28,961 bases of DNA from DATFES01 sp035457725. GTDB lineage: Bacteria > Pseudomonadota > Alphaproteobacteria > CACIAM-22H2. The position numbers were made by a program, and so were the translations under genes. Under the pieces are notes generated by a model. It had not been told where the DNA came from, made no database searches, and saw nothing but the letters and a program-made list of their open reading frames with translations. Within the stretch, counting starts at the first letter, position 1. Each line of letters opens with the position of its first letter. Positions 17,028 to 27,082 of the stretch are shown piece after piece. The DNA lies in contig DATIBC010000084.1 in assembly GCA_035457725.1 (NCBI GenBank), positions 1 to 28,961 on the forward strand, in the 5' to 3' direction.

Positions 17028-17918
17028 TCAAATCGCCTCGGCGCCGGAGATGATCTCGATCAGCTCCTTGGTAATGGCGGCCTGGCGCGTGCGATTGTAG
17101 TTGAGGGTGAGACGCCGGATCATGTCGCCGGCGTTGCGCGTTGCGTTGTCCATCGCCGACATCCGCGCCCCTTGCTCGCTCGCGGCGTTCTCGAGCAGCG
17201 CGCGGTAGACCTGAACTTCGAGATTGCGCGGCAAGAGCGCGGCGAGGATTTCCTCTTCGGCCGGTTCGTACTCGTAGATCGCGCCCGACTGCGTCGCGGC
17301 GCCAGCATCGGCTCCTCCCGCTTCGATCGGAAACGGAATGAGCTGCTGGTGCGTGACGATCTGGCTGATCGCCGATTTGAACCGGTTATAGATGATCGTG
17401 CAAACGTCGAACTCGCCGGCGTCGAACATGGCGGCGATCCTGCCGGCGATGCGTCGCGCGTCGGCATAGGATAGCTTCCGCTTGCCGACCTCGTCGATCG
17501 TATCGACGATCAGCTTGCCGAAATCGCGCCGAAGCTGGTCGCGCCCCTTGCGGCCGACGCACAGGATCTTGATTGACTTTCCTTCGTTCTGGAGCTGACG
17601 AATGCGCTGGCGCGCGCCGCGGACGATCGAGGAGTTGAACGCGCCGCATAGGCCGCGGTCGGATGTCGCGACGACGATGAGCTGCGTCGCGTCATTGCCG
17701 TTGCCGACCAACAACGGGGCCGCGCCCGAGGCGTCGCCGATCGAGCCGGCGAGCGAGCCCAACATTCGCGCCATGCGCTCGGCGTAGGGGCGCGCCGCCT
17801 CGGCCTGCTCCTGGGCGCGGCGCAGCTTGGCCGCGGCCACCATCTTCATGGCCGAGGTGATCTTCTGCGTCGACTTGACGCTGGCGATCCGCACCCGCAG
17901 CGATTTCAAGCTGGGCAT
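17028..17918 (-). CDS. atpG: F1F0 ATP synthase gamma subunit
   Basis: Gamma is the rotating shaft of F1. The 296-residue protein has the conserved N-terminal helix MPSLKSLRVRIASVKSTQKI followed by TSAMKMVAAAKLRRAQ, a central Rossmann-like domain with TSDRGLCGAFNSSIVR, and the C-terminal helix ending in NRTRQAAITKELIEIISGAEAI. Length is normal for Alphaproteobacteria. It sits between atpA and atpD. Confidence 0.98.
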   Translation of the reverse strand: MPSLKSLRVRIASVKSTQKITSAMKMVAAAKLRRAQEQAEAARPYAERMARMLGSLAGSIGDASGAAPLLVGNGNDATQLIVVATSDRGLCGAFNSSIVRGARQRIRQLQNEGKSIKILCVGRKGRDQLRRDFGKLIVDTIDEVGKRKLSYADARRIAGRIAAMFDAGEFDVCTIIYNRFKSAISQIVTHQQLIPFPIEAGGADAGAATQSGAIYEYEPAEEEILAALLPRNLEVQVYRALLENAASEQGARMSAMDNATRNAGDMIRRLTLNYNRTRQAAITKELIEIISGAEAI

Positions 17919-17975
17919 GGTCTAGCGCGTTTCTGGCTTGCGATTTGCGTCTGCGTTCTGCCGCCTGGAGCCCGG

Positions 17976-19505
<1,530 letters not shown>

Positions 19506-19535
19506 GACGCTACCCTTTCACCTCGACCACGACCG

Positions 19536-20099
19536 TCAACCGGCCAGGCCTTTCATCGCGAGTTGAAGTCGTTGCAGCTTGCTGACGAGCGAGGCATCGA
19601 CCAGCCGCGATCCGACCTTTACCTTGAGCCCGCCGATCAGCCGCGGATCGATCTTGAGGTCGACCGCGACCTTGCGCCCCAACGCGCCGCGCAGCGCGGC
19701 GCCGACGGCGTCGGCCTGGGCCGAGGACAGAGGCTTGGCCGAAGTCACCTCGGCGGTCATTTCGCCGCGCCGCTCGGCCAGGATGGCGGTGAACGCGTCG
19801 ATGATCGCCGTCATGCGATAGAGACGCCGGTTCTTCGCCACCGCGCCGACGAAACGGCGCGTCAGATCGTTGACCCCGGCCCGCGCGACGACACCGAGCA
19901 TTGCCTTGGCCTGTTGGTCGCGGGGAACGAGCGGACTCGAGATCAACTGGCGCAGATCGGCGCTTTCGGCGATCAGCTTCTTGAGTTGAGCCAGATCGGC
20001 CGCCACTGCGTCGAGCGCCTTCGCCTCGTCGGCAAGTTCGTAAAACGCGGTCGCGTATCGACCCGCCAGACCTGCCGTGGAAGAAGTCTCAGCCGCCAC
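19536..20099 (-). CDS. atpH: F1F0 ATP synthase delta subunit
   Basis: Delta joins the top of F1 to the peripheral stalk. The 187-residue protein has the usual helical N-terminal domain with LAGRYATAFYELADE, and the C-terminal block VDLKIDPRLIGGLKVKVGSRLVDASL, the most conserved part of the family. The start is GTG at 20099, with AAGGA about 14 bases upstream. It is the first gene of the F1 operon; Fo genes are absent, as normal in Alphaproteobacteria, where they lie elsewhere. The promoter probably lies between 20100 and 20160, but no convincing -35/-10 pair was found. Confidence 0.95.
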   Translation of the reverse strand: MAAETSSTAGLAGRYATAFYELADEAKALDAVAADLAQLKKLIAESADLRQLISSPLVPRDQQAKAMLGVVARAGVNDLTRRFVGAVAKNRRLYRMTAIIDAFTAILAERRGEMTAEVTSAKPLSSAQADAVGAALRGALGRKVAVDLKIDPRLIGGLKVKVGSRLVDASLVSKLQRLQLAMKGLAG

Positions 20100-20157
20100 G
20101 CCGAACCTATATTCCTTTGAAACCGGGAACCTGTGTTAAGCCCCTGAATTCCCGTTC

Positions 20158-20202
20158 AAAACTAACGAACTTCGCGGCCTGGGCGGGGACCCGTCCGCGA
20201 AG
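20158..20202 (-). terminator. Possible rho-independent terminator behind priA
   Basis: On the minus strand CTTCGCGG (20202-20195) pairs with CCGCGAAG (20177-20170), and the intervening GC-rich bases extend the stem imperfectly. The T-rich TTCGTTAGTTTT follows at once. This would end priA transcripts about 100 bases after its stop and insulate the atp promoter, which must lie in the same gap. Confidence 0.45.
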
Positions 20203-20301
20203 GACGCGGATAGCTACCACAGCGACTTGGGCGATGCAACAAGAGGGGGGCGCGAGCCTCGGCTGCGCGGCGGCGAAGAGACCCGGCCGGTCGCTTCGCG
20301 C

Positions 20302-22542
20302 TCACACGAAACTGTACGGATCGATGTCGACCTGCAGCCGGACGCTGCTCGGAGGATCGACGCCTGCAAGCCAGTCACGAACGATCGGCTGCACCTGCAC
20401 GTCGCGCGCCGCCTTGAGCAACAGACGTCGGCGGTGGCGACCGCGCAAGATGGCCAAAGGGGCGGGCGCTGGTCCGAGCACTTGCAGATCGCCGCCGTGC
20501 GGCCGGGATTTACCCAGCCGCCGCGCGATGCGATCGACTTCGGCTTCATCGGCGCCCGAAACGACGATCGCCACGAGGCGACCGAAGGGCGGCCAGCCGC
20601 CGCGCCGCCGCGCCGCCGTTTCGGTGGCGAGAAACCGCGCGCGATCGCCCGACACGAGGGCTTGCATTACCGGGTGCTCGGGCATGTGGGTCTGCAACAG
20701 CGCCCGCCCCGGCCGCTCGGCGCGACCGGCGCGGCCGGCGACCTGATGAAGAAGCTGATACGTCCGTTCTCCGGCGCGCAAATCGCCGCCGGCAAGCCCG
20801 AGATCGGCGTCGACCACGCCGACCAGCGTCAAGGCCGGGAAATGATGCCCCTTGGCGACGATCTGGGTGCCGATGAGCAGATCGATCTCGCGCGCTTCCA
20901 TGCGCTCGACGAAGGCGCTCGCCGTCGCCGGGCCGCCGATCGTGTCGCTGGTGATGATCTCGATCCGCGCCGCGGGGAAAAGCGCCGTGGCCTCCTCGGC
21001 AACGCGCTCCACGCCGGGTCCGCAGGCGGCGAAACGTTCCTCGGCGCCGCACGCCGGGCATTCGCGCGGCAAGCTCGACGCGTAGCCGCAATGATGACAC
21101 TGCAGCCTGCCAGCCAGCCGATGCTCGACCAACCAGGCGGTGCAGCTCGGACATTGCAGGCGATGTCCGCAGGCACGGCACAGAGTCAGCGGCGCATAGC
21201 CGCGCCGATTCAAGAAAAGCATCGCCTGCTCGCCTGCTTCGAGCGCCGCGCCAAGCGCGTCGCGCAGCGGCGGAGCGAGCCAGGCGCGGCGCGGCGGCGG
21301 CGTGCGGCGCAGATCGATCGCCTCGATCTGGGGCAACGAGGCGACGCCATGCCGGTCGGGAAGGTGCAGCGCGCGATATCGCCCCTGATCGACGTTAACC
21401 GTCGTCTCAAGCGACGGTGTGGCTGAGACCAGTACGATCGGAATTCCGGTGAGCCGGGCGCGAACCACGGCCATGTCGCGGGCGTGATAGACAACGCCGT
21501 CCTCCTGCTTGAACGCGCTCTCGTGCTCTTCGTCGACGACGATCAGTCCCAGCTCGGGAAACGGCAGGAATAGCGCCGAGCGCGCGCCGACCAGCACGCG
21601 CGCTTCACCGGCGGCAACCGCGCGCCAAGTGTTGCGCCGCGCCGAAGTCGGGAGTTCCGAGTGCCACTCGGCCGGCGCGGCGCCGAAGCGTTCGGCGAAG
21701 CGCTTGAGCCACTGGGCGCTAAGCGCGATCTCGGGCAGCAAGATCAGCGCCTGCTTGCCGGCCCGCACGGCCGCCGCGATCGCTTCGAAATAGACTTCGG
21801 TCTTGCCCGCCCCGGTCACGCCGTCGAGGAGCGTCACCGCGAATCCGCTGGCGAGCGCGTCGACCAGCGAATCGGCGGCGCGACGCTGATCGGCGGACAG
21901 CGTCGGCCCGACACGCCCGCCGTCGGGCGTCGGAGGCGGCGCCCGTTTGGTCCCGACCAGCTCGAGCCAGCCGAGATCGAGCATGCCGCGCACGACGGCG
22001 CCGCCGACGCCGGCCTCGCGCGCCAATTCCGCCGGCAATCGCGGCGGACCGCCTTCAAGCGCGCGCAACACGCGCCGCCGCGCGGCGGTGAGTTTACGAT
22101 CGCCCGACGCGCCGGGGTCGGGAGCCGCCGGCGTCGCTCTGCAGGCGAAGATCGGGCGCGGTGGTTCGAGCGCCGCCGAAACGCTCATCGTCATCCGCAA
22201 TACGGCGCCGGGCGGCGTCAGCGTATAGCTCGCCACCCAGTCGACGAATCGGCGAATCGGCGTGGCGAGCGGCGGCGTGTCGAGTCGCGATTCGACGTCC
22301 CTGAGGCGTTCGCGCGTCAACTCTGGCGTCTGCCGGTCTTCGGCATCGTCCCAAACCACGCCGATCACGCTGCGCTTGCCGAGCGGCGCTTCTACGAAGT
22401 CGCCCGGGCGCAAATGCAGGTTTTCCGCCGCCAAATAGTCGTAAGGACCGGCGAGCGGCAGCGGCAACAGCACGCGCACGCGCCGTTTCGCCGCTTCATC
22501 GAACGTCGCCTGCCGTGGCGAACTGGTTTCGGGAATCGCCAT
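20302..22542 (-). CDS. priA: Primosomal protein N', replication restart helicase PriA
   Basis: PriA recognises stalled forks and reloads the replicative helicase. The 746-residue protein has an N-terminal DNA-binding region starting RVRVLLPLPLAGPYDYL, a helicase core with Walker A GVTGAGKT at 241-248, the VVDEEHES Walker B motif, LVSATPSLET, the zinc-binding insert with four C-x2-C pairs (CRAC, CPSC, CHHC, CPAC), and the late helicase motifs LLIGTQIVAKGHHFP and HQVAGRAGRAERPG. All expected motifs are present. It is divergent from the transaldolase gene across 85 bases, and upstream of atpH on the same strand. Confidence 0.97.
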   Translation of the reverse strand: MAIPETSSPRQATFDEAAKRRVRVLLPLPLAGPYDYLAAENLHLRPGDFVEAPLGKRSVIGVVWDDAEDRQTPELTRERLRDVESRLDTPPLATPIRRFVDWVASYTLTPPGAVLRMTMSVSAALEPPRPIFACRATPAAPDPGASGDRKLTAARRRVLRALEGGPPRLPAELAREAGVGGAVVRGMLDLGWLELVGTKRAPPPTPDGGRVGPTLSADQRRAADSLVDALASGFAVTLLDGVTGAGKTEVYFEAIAAAVRAGKQALILLPEIALSAQWLKRFAERFGAAPAEWHSELPTSARRNTWRAVAAGEARVLVGARSALFLPFPELGLIVVDEEHESAFKQEDGVVYHARDMAVVRARLTGIPIVLVSATPSLETTVNVDQGRYRALHLPDRHGVASLPQIEAIDLRRTPPPRRAWLAPPLRDALGAALEAGEQAMLFLNRRGYAPLTLCRACGHRLQCPSCTAWLVEHRLAGRLQCHHCGYASSLPRECPACGAEERFAACGPGVERVAEEATALFPAARIEIITSDTIGGPATASAFVERMEAREIDLLIGTQIVAKGHHFPALTLVGVVDADLGLAGGDLRAGERTYQLLHQVAGRAGRAERPGRALLQTHMPEHPVMQALVSGDRARFLATETAARRRGGWPPFGRLVAIVVSGADEAEVDRIARRLGKSRPHGGDLQVLGPAPAPLAILRGRHRRRLLLKAARDVQVQPIVRDWLAGVDPPSSVRLQVDIDPYSFV

Positions 22543-22627
22543 GGGCTACACTTTACGCGCCCGATGCGGTATGGGTCACCAGCAGCGCGCGAATCATCGC
22601 CGCGACGGAGCGGGGCGTACGATTGGC

Positions 22628-23293
22628 ATGAAGTTCTTCATCGACAGCGCCGACCTGAACGAGATCCGCGACCTCGCGGCGACCGGCTTGGTCGATGGGG
22701 TAACCACGAATCCCTCGCTGGTGGCGAAATCGAATCGCCGCTTTCTCGACGTGATCGCCGATATCTGCAAGGTGGTCAATGGGCCGGTGAGCGCCGAAGT
22801 GACGGCGAGCGACCACGCGACGATGCTGCAAGAGGGGCGCAAGCTCGCCAAGATCGCGCCCAATGTCGCGATCAAGGTGCCGCTCACGCCGGACGGCCTC
22901 CGGGCCTGCAAGGCGCTGCGGGGCGACGGCACGATGGTGAACGTGACGCTGTGCTTCTCGCCGGCGCAGGCGATCCTCGCCGCCAAGGCCGACGCTTCGT
23001 TCATCTCGCCATTCGTCGGCCGGCTCGACGACGTTGGCGGCGGCGGCATGGAGCTGATCCGCGACATCGTCACGATCTATCGCCAGTATCCTGCGTTCAA
23101 GACCGAGGTCTTGGTCGCCTCGGTCCGCGGTCCGGTGCACGTCGTCGAGGCGGCGAAGATGGGCGCCCATGTGGCGACCCTGCCGCCGGCGGTGATGCGA
23201 GCGATGTTCGCCCATCCGCTCACGGACAAGGGCCTCGCCGCCTTTCTCGCCGACTGGCAGAAGACCGGCCAGTCGATTCTCGGCGCCGCCTGA
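22628..23293 (+). CDS. fsa: Transaldolase / fructose-6-phosphate aldolase family
   Basis: The 221-residue protein belongs to the short transaldolase class that includes FSA and the MipB/TalC type. It opens MKFFIDSADLNEI, has DGVTTNPSLV, the Schiff-base lysine in NVAIKVPLTPDG, NVTLCFSPAQA, and ISPFVGRLDD. These enzymes transfer or cleave dihydroxyacetone units in the pentose phosphate pathway. Which of the two reactions dominates cannot be told from this sequence by eye. The ATG at 22628 is fixed by the conserved opening; an earlier in-frame ATG would run into the priA promoter region. Confidence 0.94.
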   Translation: MKFFIDSADLNEIRDLAATGLVDGVTTNPSLVAKSNRRFLDVIADICKVVNGPVSAEVTASDHATMLQEGRKLAKIAPNVAIKVPLTPDGLRACKALRGDGTMVNVTLCFSPAQAILAAKADASFISPFVGRLDDVGGGGMELIRDIVTIYRQYPAFKTEVLVASVRGPVHVVEAAKMGAHVATLPPAVMRAMFAHPLTDKGLAAFLADWQKTGQSILGAA

Positions 23294-23310
23294 GGGGAGC
23301 ACACCCGCGC

Positions 23311-24021
23311 ATGGCCGACAGCGAAACCGCACCCAAGCTCGAAAGCGATCTGAGCAGCGTCGACGTCGTCGCGTATCTGCGCCGGCACCCCGATTTCCTG
23401 ATCGAGCATCCCGAAATCCTGTCGTCTCTGACGGCGCCGCCCCAGTACCGGACAAACGGAATCGTCGATTTCCAAAGCTTCATGGTCGATCGCTTGCGTG
23501 GCGATGTCGACCGGCTGCAGACGCAGCACAACGACCTGATCGCCTCGGCGCGGGCCAACCTGTCGAGCCAGTCGCGCATCCATACGGCGGTGATTGCCAT
23601 GCTCGGGGCGACGACGCTCGAGCATTTGATCGAAATCGTCACTACGGATTTCGCGCTGCATCTCGAAGTCGATGCGATCGTGCTTGCCTTCGAGGCGCTC
23701 GACCGCGTGCCGGGCGAGGCCAATCGCACCGCGCTCAAGCTGCTGCCAAAGGGCACCATCGACCGGTCGATGGCGGGCGGCCGCGACATCGTGCTGATCG
23801 ACGATGCGCCGGGCGATCCGCTGATATTCGGGGGCGCGGCGACGCTTGTGCGCTCGCAGGCCTTGCTGCGTCTTCAGCTCCGCCGCGAGGCGCCCCTGGG
23901 CATGCTCGCCTTCGGCTCAAGGACCGCCGAGAAATTCCACGCCGGGCAGGGCACCGAACTCTTGTCGTTTCTCGGGCGCGCGGTCGAACTCAGTTTGCGC
24001 GGATGGCTCGACCGCGCCTAG
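23311..24021 (+). CDS. DUF484 family protein (GAF-like)
   Basis: The 236-residue protein shows the DUF484 layout: DVVAYLRRHPDFLIEHPEIL near the N-terminus, DFQSFMVDRLRGDVDRL and a helical linker, then a GAF-like domain from about residue 95 with GMLAFGSRTAEKFHAGQGTELLSFLGR at the end. DUF484 genes usually stand before xerC, and their role is not well defined. The start has GAGGGGAG about 12 bases upstream. The last 19 bases overlap xerC, suggesting coupled translation. The longer open frame upstream on this strand is priA/fsa DNA read out of frame. Confidence 0.9.
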   Translation: MADSETAPKLESDLSSVDVVAYLRRHPDFLIEHPEILSSLTAPPQYRTNGIVDFQSFMVDRLRGDVDRLQTQHNDLIASARANLSSQSRIHTAVIAMLGATTLEHLIEIVTTDFALHLEVDAIVLAFEALDRVPGEANRTALKLLPKGTIDRSMAGGRDIVLIDDAPGDPLIFGGAATLVRSQALLRLQLRREAPLGMLAFGSRTAEKFHAGQGTELLSFLGRAVELSLRGWLDRA

Positions 24022-24986
24022 CGGCGCCGCCGCGGGTTCGCGGACAGCGGGTTCCCGACGATTTGCCTGCTGAAGGCGATCTCGCCGAAGCGGCGGTCGC
24101 CTGGGCCGGTTGGCTTGGTCTCGAGCGGCGTGTCTCGCGGCATACGACGGCGGCCTACCTCCGCGACCTCGCCGCGTTCTTCGCCTTTCTCTGCGATCAT
24201 CTCGGCGCGCTGCCCAGCCTGGCGCGACTTGCCGAGCTGCGCGCCGCCGATTTCCGCGCATGGCTGGCCCGGCGCGTCGGCGAAGGCAAGGTCGCGACAT
24301 CGAACGCGCGGGCGTTGTCCACTCTGCGCGGCTTCTTTCGCTGGCTCGACCGCCGAGGGCTGGCCCACAATCCGCATTTGGCGCAATTGCGTACGCCCAA
24401 GCGCCCGCATGGCGTGCCAAAGCCGCTGAACGAACCTGACGCAGCACTGGCGGTCGACGAGGTGGGGCGGTTCAGCGACGAGCCGTGGATCGCCGCGCGC
24501 GACACAGCCGTGCTGACGCTGCTTTACGGCTGCGGGCTCAGAATCGACGAAGCGTTGTCGCTCGACCGCCGTGTGTTGCCGCTGGGCGAAACGATCGCCG
24601 TTCTCGGCAAGGGCCGCAAGACGCGAGTCGTGCCGCTGCTGCCGGTTGTCCGCGCGGCGATCGACGACTATGTCGCTCGATGCCCGTGGAAGCCGGCCGC
24701 CGACGGTGCGCTTTTCGTCGGCGCGCGCGGCAAGCGTCTGCAGGCTGGCGTCGTCCAGGCGCGGATGCGACAGCTTCGCACCGCCTTCGGGCTGCCCGAC
24801 ACCACGACGCCGCACGCGTTGCGGCACAGCTTCGCTACCCACCTGCTCGCCGCCGGCGGCGATCTTCGGGCGATCCAAGAACTGCTCGGCCACGCCTCGC
24901 TATCGACCACCCAGCGCTACACCGAAGTCGACGCGGCGCGTCTGATGGCGGTCTATGAGCGCGCGCATCCTCGCGCGCGCAGGTGA
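24003..24986 (+). CDS. xerC: Tyrosine recombinase XerC
   Basis: XerC acts with XerD at dif to resolve chromosome dimers before division. The 327-residue protein has an N-terminal SAM-like core-binding domain (about 28-130) and a catalytic domain with the full set of active-site residues: Arg180 in GCGLRIDEAL, Lys206 in GKGRKTR, His271 and Arg274 in HALRHSF, His297 in LGHASL and the nucleophile Tyr306 in TTQRYTEVD. The context with DUF484 and core genes argues for the housekeeping recombinase rather than a phage integrase. The start at 24003 overlaps DUF484 by 19 bases. Confidence 0.94.
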   Translation: MARPRLAAPPRVRGQRVPDDLPAEGDLAEAAVAWAGWLGLERRVSRHTTAAYLRDLAAFFAFLCDHLGALPSLARLAELRAADFRAWLARRVGEGKVATSNARALSTLRGFFRWLDRRGLAHNPHLAQLRTPKRPHGVPKPLNEPDAALAVDEVGRFSDEPWIAARDTAVLTLLYGCGLRIDEALSLDRRVLPLGETIAVLGKGRKTRVVPLLPVVRAAIDDYVARCPWKPAADGALFVGARGKRLQAGVVQARMRQLRTAFGLPDTTTPHALRHSFATHLLAAGGDLRAIQELLGHASLSTTQRYTEVDAARLMAVYERAHPRARR

Positions 24987-25069
24987 ACGATGGCGCAACT
25001 CCTTCGGCGTGCGGTCGACCGACAGCCGCTCGCGGCCGGCGCGTCGATTTTGATCGCTGGCCGTGGCCT

Positions 25070-25214
25070 CGGATATCGAGCGATTCACAAGGATGGAATC
25101 GCCATTCGTGCCTCTGGCCCTTCGCCCTTCGACTCGCGCGCCCAGCCTCATGCAGAGCCTGTCAAACCATGAGGGCGCAAAATGTGATCACATTTGGAGA
25201 GATCAGACTCTAGG
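25070..25214. repeat. Interspersed palindromic repeat, copy 1 (upstream of exoD)
   Basis: This non-coding segment shares blocks in the same order with 25963-26072. A 22-base block at 25082-25103 matches 25970-25991 at 18 positions; both then have CGCCCTTCG (25123-25131 here) and ATGAGGGCGC (25169-25178 here), and end near CTCTA. It also contains CCTCATG (25146-25152) mirrored by CATGAGG (25168-25174). It looks like one of the REP-like repeat families found between genes in Alphaproteobacteria. No gene is evident between 24987 and 25255. Confidence 0.55.
25180..25195. promoter_or_regulatory. 16-base perfect palindrome, possible operator
   Basis: AAATGTGATCACATTT is a perfect inverted repeat about 60 bases before exoD. 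It resembles two CRP-like half-sites (TGTGA/TCACA) set directly together instead of six bases apart, so CRP itself is unlikely to bind in the standard way. It may be an operator for another dimeric regulator or simply part of the repeat around it; the second repeat copy lacks it. Confidence 0.35.
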
Positions 25215-25255
25215 ATGCGCCACCCCCTTTGGTCCATGAAACGACCGGCCGCATA

Positions 25256-25888
25256 ATGACTTCCGACCGTCCGCATTCAAAGCGCGTCTCAGAAATCCTC
25301 TCCGACATCGCGCGTTCGGGCGACGGCGATGGCCTCGAGCTTCATGAAATTCTTGCCGTGTTGGGCGATCGCGCTTACGGCGTGATGATGCTGGTCTTGT
25401 CGTTGCCCAACGCCATCGGACTTGGGGCGATCCCCGGTCTGTCGACGATATTCGGCGTCCCGCAGATCATCCTCGCGGCGCAGATGATATTCGGCCGCAA
25501 GCAACTGTGGTTGCCGCGACCGTTGCTCGACCGCTCGATACCGCGCCGCGATTTCGTGCGCGTTGTCGACAAGGCGATGCCCTATCTGGAAAAGGTCGAG
25601 CGAATCCTGCGTCCGCGCTGGGAAAATCTGGCCGAAGGCGTCGCCGAGCGTTTATTGGGCGTTGCATTCCTCATTCTGGCGGTGGTCGTGTCGCTGCCGA
25701 TCGCCTTCGGCAACCAGCCGCCGGCGGTCGCCATGGCATTGTTGGCCCTCGGCATGATCGAACGCGATGGCGCGTTCGTGATCGCCGGCCTCGTCAGCGG
25801 CGTCATCGCGCTGGCCATCGCCTCGACCGTCGTCGTCGCCAGCATCGCCGCGGTGTTTCTGCTGATGCGGTATCTGTTCGGCGCCTGA
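25256..25888 (+). CDS. exoD: ExoD-family membrane protein
   Basis: The 210-residue product matches the ExoD family (PF06055), first linked with exopolysaccharide production and alkali tolerance in rhizobia; the biochemical role is unknown. It has a short polar N-terminus, the conserved stretch LHEILAVLGDRAYGVMMLVLSLPNAI with GLSTIFGVPQIILAAQMIFGR, and two or three further hydrophobic helices at the C-terminus (about residues 140-205). I start it at the ATG at 25256; an in-frame TTG at 25229 would add nine residues. It stands alone between two copies of an intergenic repeat. Confidence 0.85.
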   Translation: MTSDRPHSKRVSEILSDIARSGDGDGLELHEILAVLGDRAYGVMMLVLSLPNAIGLGAIPGLSTIFGVPQIILAAQMIFGRKQLWLPRPLLDRSIPRRDFVRVVDKAMPYLEKVERILRPRWENLAEGVAERLLGVAFLILAVVVSLPIAFGNQPPAVAMALLALGMIERDGAFVIAGLVSGVIALAIASTVVVASIAAVFLLMRYLFGA

Positions 25889-25962
25889 CGCCGAGCGGAA
25901 TCGTGCGCCGCCGCGCCCGCTCCGCGGACGGGGCGCGGCCCTAACGCCATCCGGTTCGGCCT

Positions 25963-26072
25963 AGAGCATGATTCGCTAAGATTGAATCGCCGGTCTTACC
26001 CCCGCCCTTCGTCCCTCGACAAGCTCGGGATGAGGGCGCGCGACAAGATTACAAGAAAGCGGAACACGCTCT
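25963..26072. repeat. Interspersed palindromic repeat, copy 2 (downstream of exoD)
   Basis: The segment is bounded by AGAGCATGATTCGC (25963-25976) and GCGGAACACGCTCT (26059-26072), imperfect inverted copies (11 of 14). Inside it carries the same blocks as the repeat upstream of exoD, including CGCCCTTCG (26003-26011) and ATGAGGGCGC (26030-26039), and CTTCGTCCC pairing loosely with GGGATGAGG. It fills the space between exoD and the convergent hydrolase gene and could act as a two-way terminator. Its right arm overlaps the hydrolase stop codon. Confidence 0.55.
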
Positions 26073-26895
26073 ATGCCTTGACGAACGCCAGCAGGTCGGC
26101 GTTGAGGCGGTCCTTGTGCGTGTCGGTAATGCCGTGCGGCCCGCCTTCATACACCTTGAGCGTGGCCTGCTTGACCAGCTTCGCCGAGGCGCGGCCGGCG
26201 GCGTCGATCGGCACGATCTGGTCGTCGTCGCCGTGGACGATCAGCGTCGGCAGATCGAACTTCCTCAGGTCGCCGGTAAAGTCGGTCTCCGAGAACGCCT
26301 TGATGCAGTCGTAGGTGTTCTTGTGGCCGCCCATCATCCCTTGCATCCAGAATGAGTCGATCATGCCCTGCGATACCTTGGCGCCCGGCCGGTTGAAACC
26401 GAAGAACGGCCCGCTGGCGATATCCTTGTAGAGCTGGGAGCGGTCGGCGAGGCTGGCGGCGCGGATCCCGTCGAACACCTCGCGCGGCAATCCGCCGGGA
26501 TTCGCTGGAGTCTTCAGCATGAGCGGCGGCACCGCGGCGATCAGAGCCGCCTTCGCCATGCGCGTCGTCCCGTGCCGGCCGATGTAACGCGCCACCTCGC
26601 CGCCGCCGGTCGAGAAGCCGATCAGCACCGCGTTCTTGAGATCGAGCGCCTCGATGAGCTGCGCCAGATCGTCGGCATAGGTGTCCATCTCGTTGCCATG
26701 CCAAGGCTGGCTCGAGCGGCCGTGGCCGCGACGGTCATGGGCGATGGCGCGATAGCCGTTGGCGGCAAGGAACAGCATTTGCGATTCCCAGCTATCGGAC
26801 GATAGCGGCCAGCCGTGACTGAACACGATGGGCTGGCCCTTGCCCCAATCCTTGTAATAGATCGTCGTGCCGTCCTTGGTCGTGAATGTCGACAT
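26071..26895 (-). CDS. Alpha/beta hydrolase, non-heme chloroperoxidase type
   Basis: The 274-residue protein is an alpha/beta hydrolase of the group annotated as cofactor-free chloroperoxidases or arylesterases. It starts MSTFTTKDGTTIYYKDWGKG, followed by the oxyanion-hole motif FSHGWPLSSD, DRRGHGRS, the nucleophile elbow GFSTGG with Ser95, the acid in HGDDDQIVP (about 223-225) and His254 in GGPHG. All three catalytic residues are present. The natural substrate is unknown and probably an ester or lactone. The ATG at 26895 has GGAGA about eight bases upstream; the longer frame to 27024 has no conserved content. Confidence 0.88.
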   Translation of the reverse strand: MSTFTTKDGTTIYYKDWGKGQPIVFSHGWPLSSDSWESQMLFLAANGYRAIAHDRRGHGRSSQPWHGNEMDTYADDLAQLIEALDLKNAVLIGFSTGGGEVARYIGRHGTTRMAKAALIAAVPPLMLKTPANPGGLPREVFDGIRAASLADRSQLYKDIASGPFFGFNRPGAKVSQGMIDSFWMQGMMGGHKNTYDCIKAFSETDFTGDLRKFDLPTLIVHGDDDQIVPIDAAGRASAKLVKQATLKVYEGGPHGITDTHKDRLNADLLAFVKA

Positions 26896-27082
26896 GCGGC
26901 TGTCTCCATTTTCGAGGTGGCGGGAGGGTCGAGGCGTCCGCTTGTCGGCTCGATCACCGCGACGGCGGTCGCTCGATCTCGCTTTCGAGGCGTGTCGACC
27001 GATCACGATGGCGGGACATTTCATTCGCGGCGATGTTTCTTGCGCGCCTTAAGGGGTTGTCGCCAAGACAAATGTGAGCGAG

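Noticed and set aside
24003..24986. xerC as the integrase of the left-end element
   Set aside because: It lies about 24 kb away in a conserved DUF484-xerC context and has the features of the housekeeping dimer-resolution recombinase.
24990..25172. 60-codon frame after xerC
   Set aside because: It runs through the interspersed repeat, lacks a ribosome site and has no conserved features.
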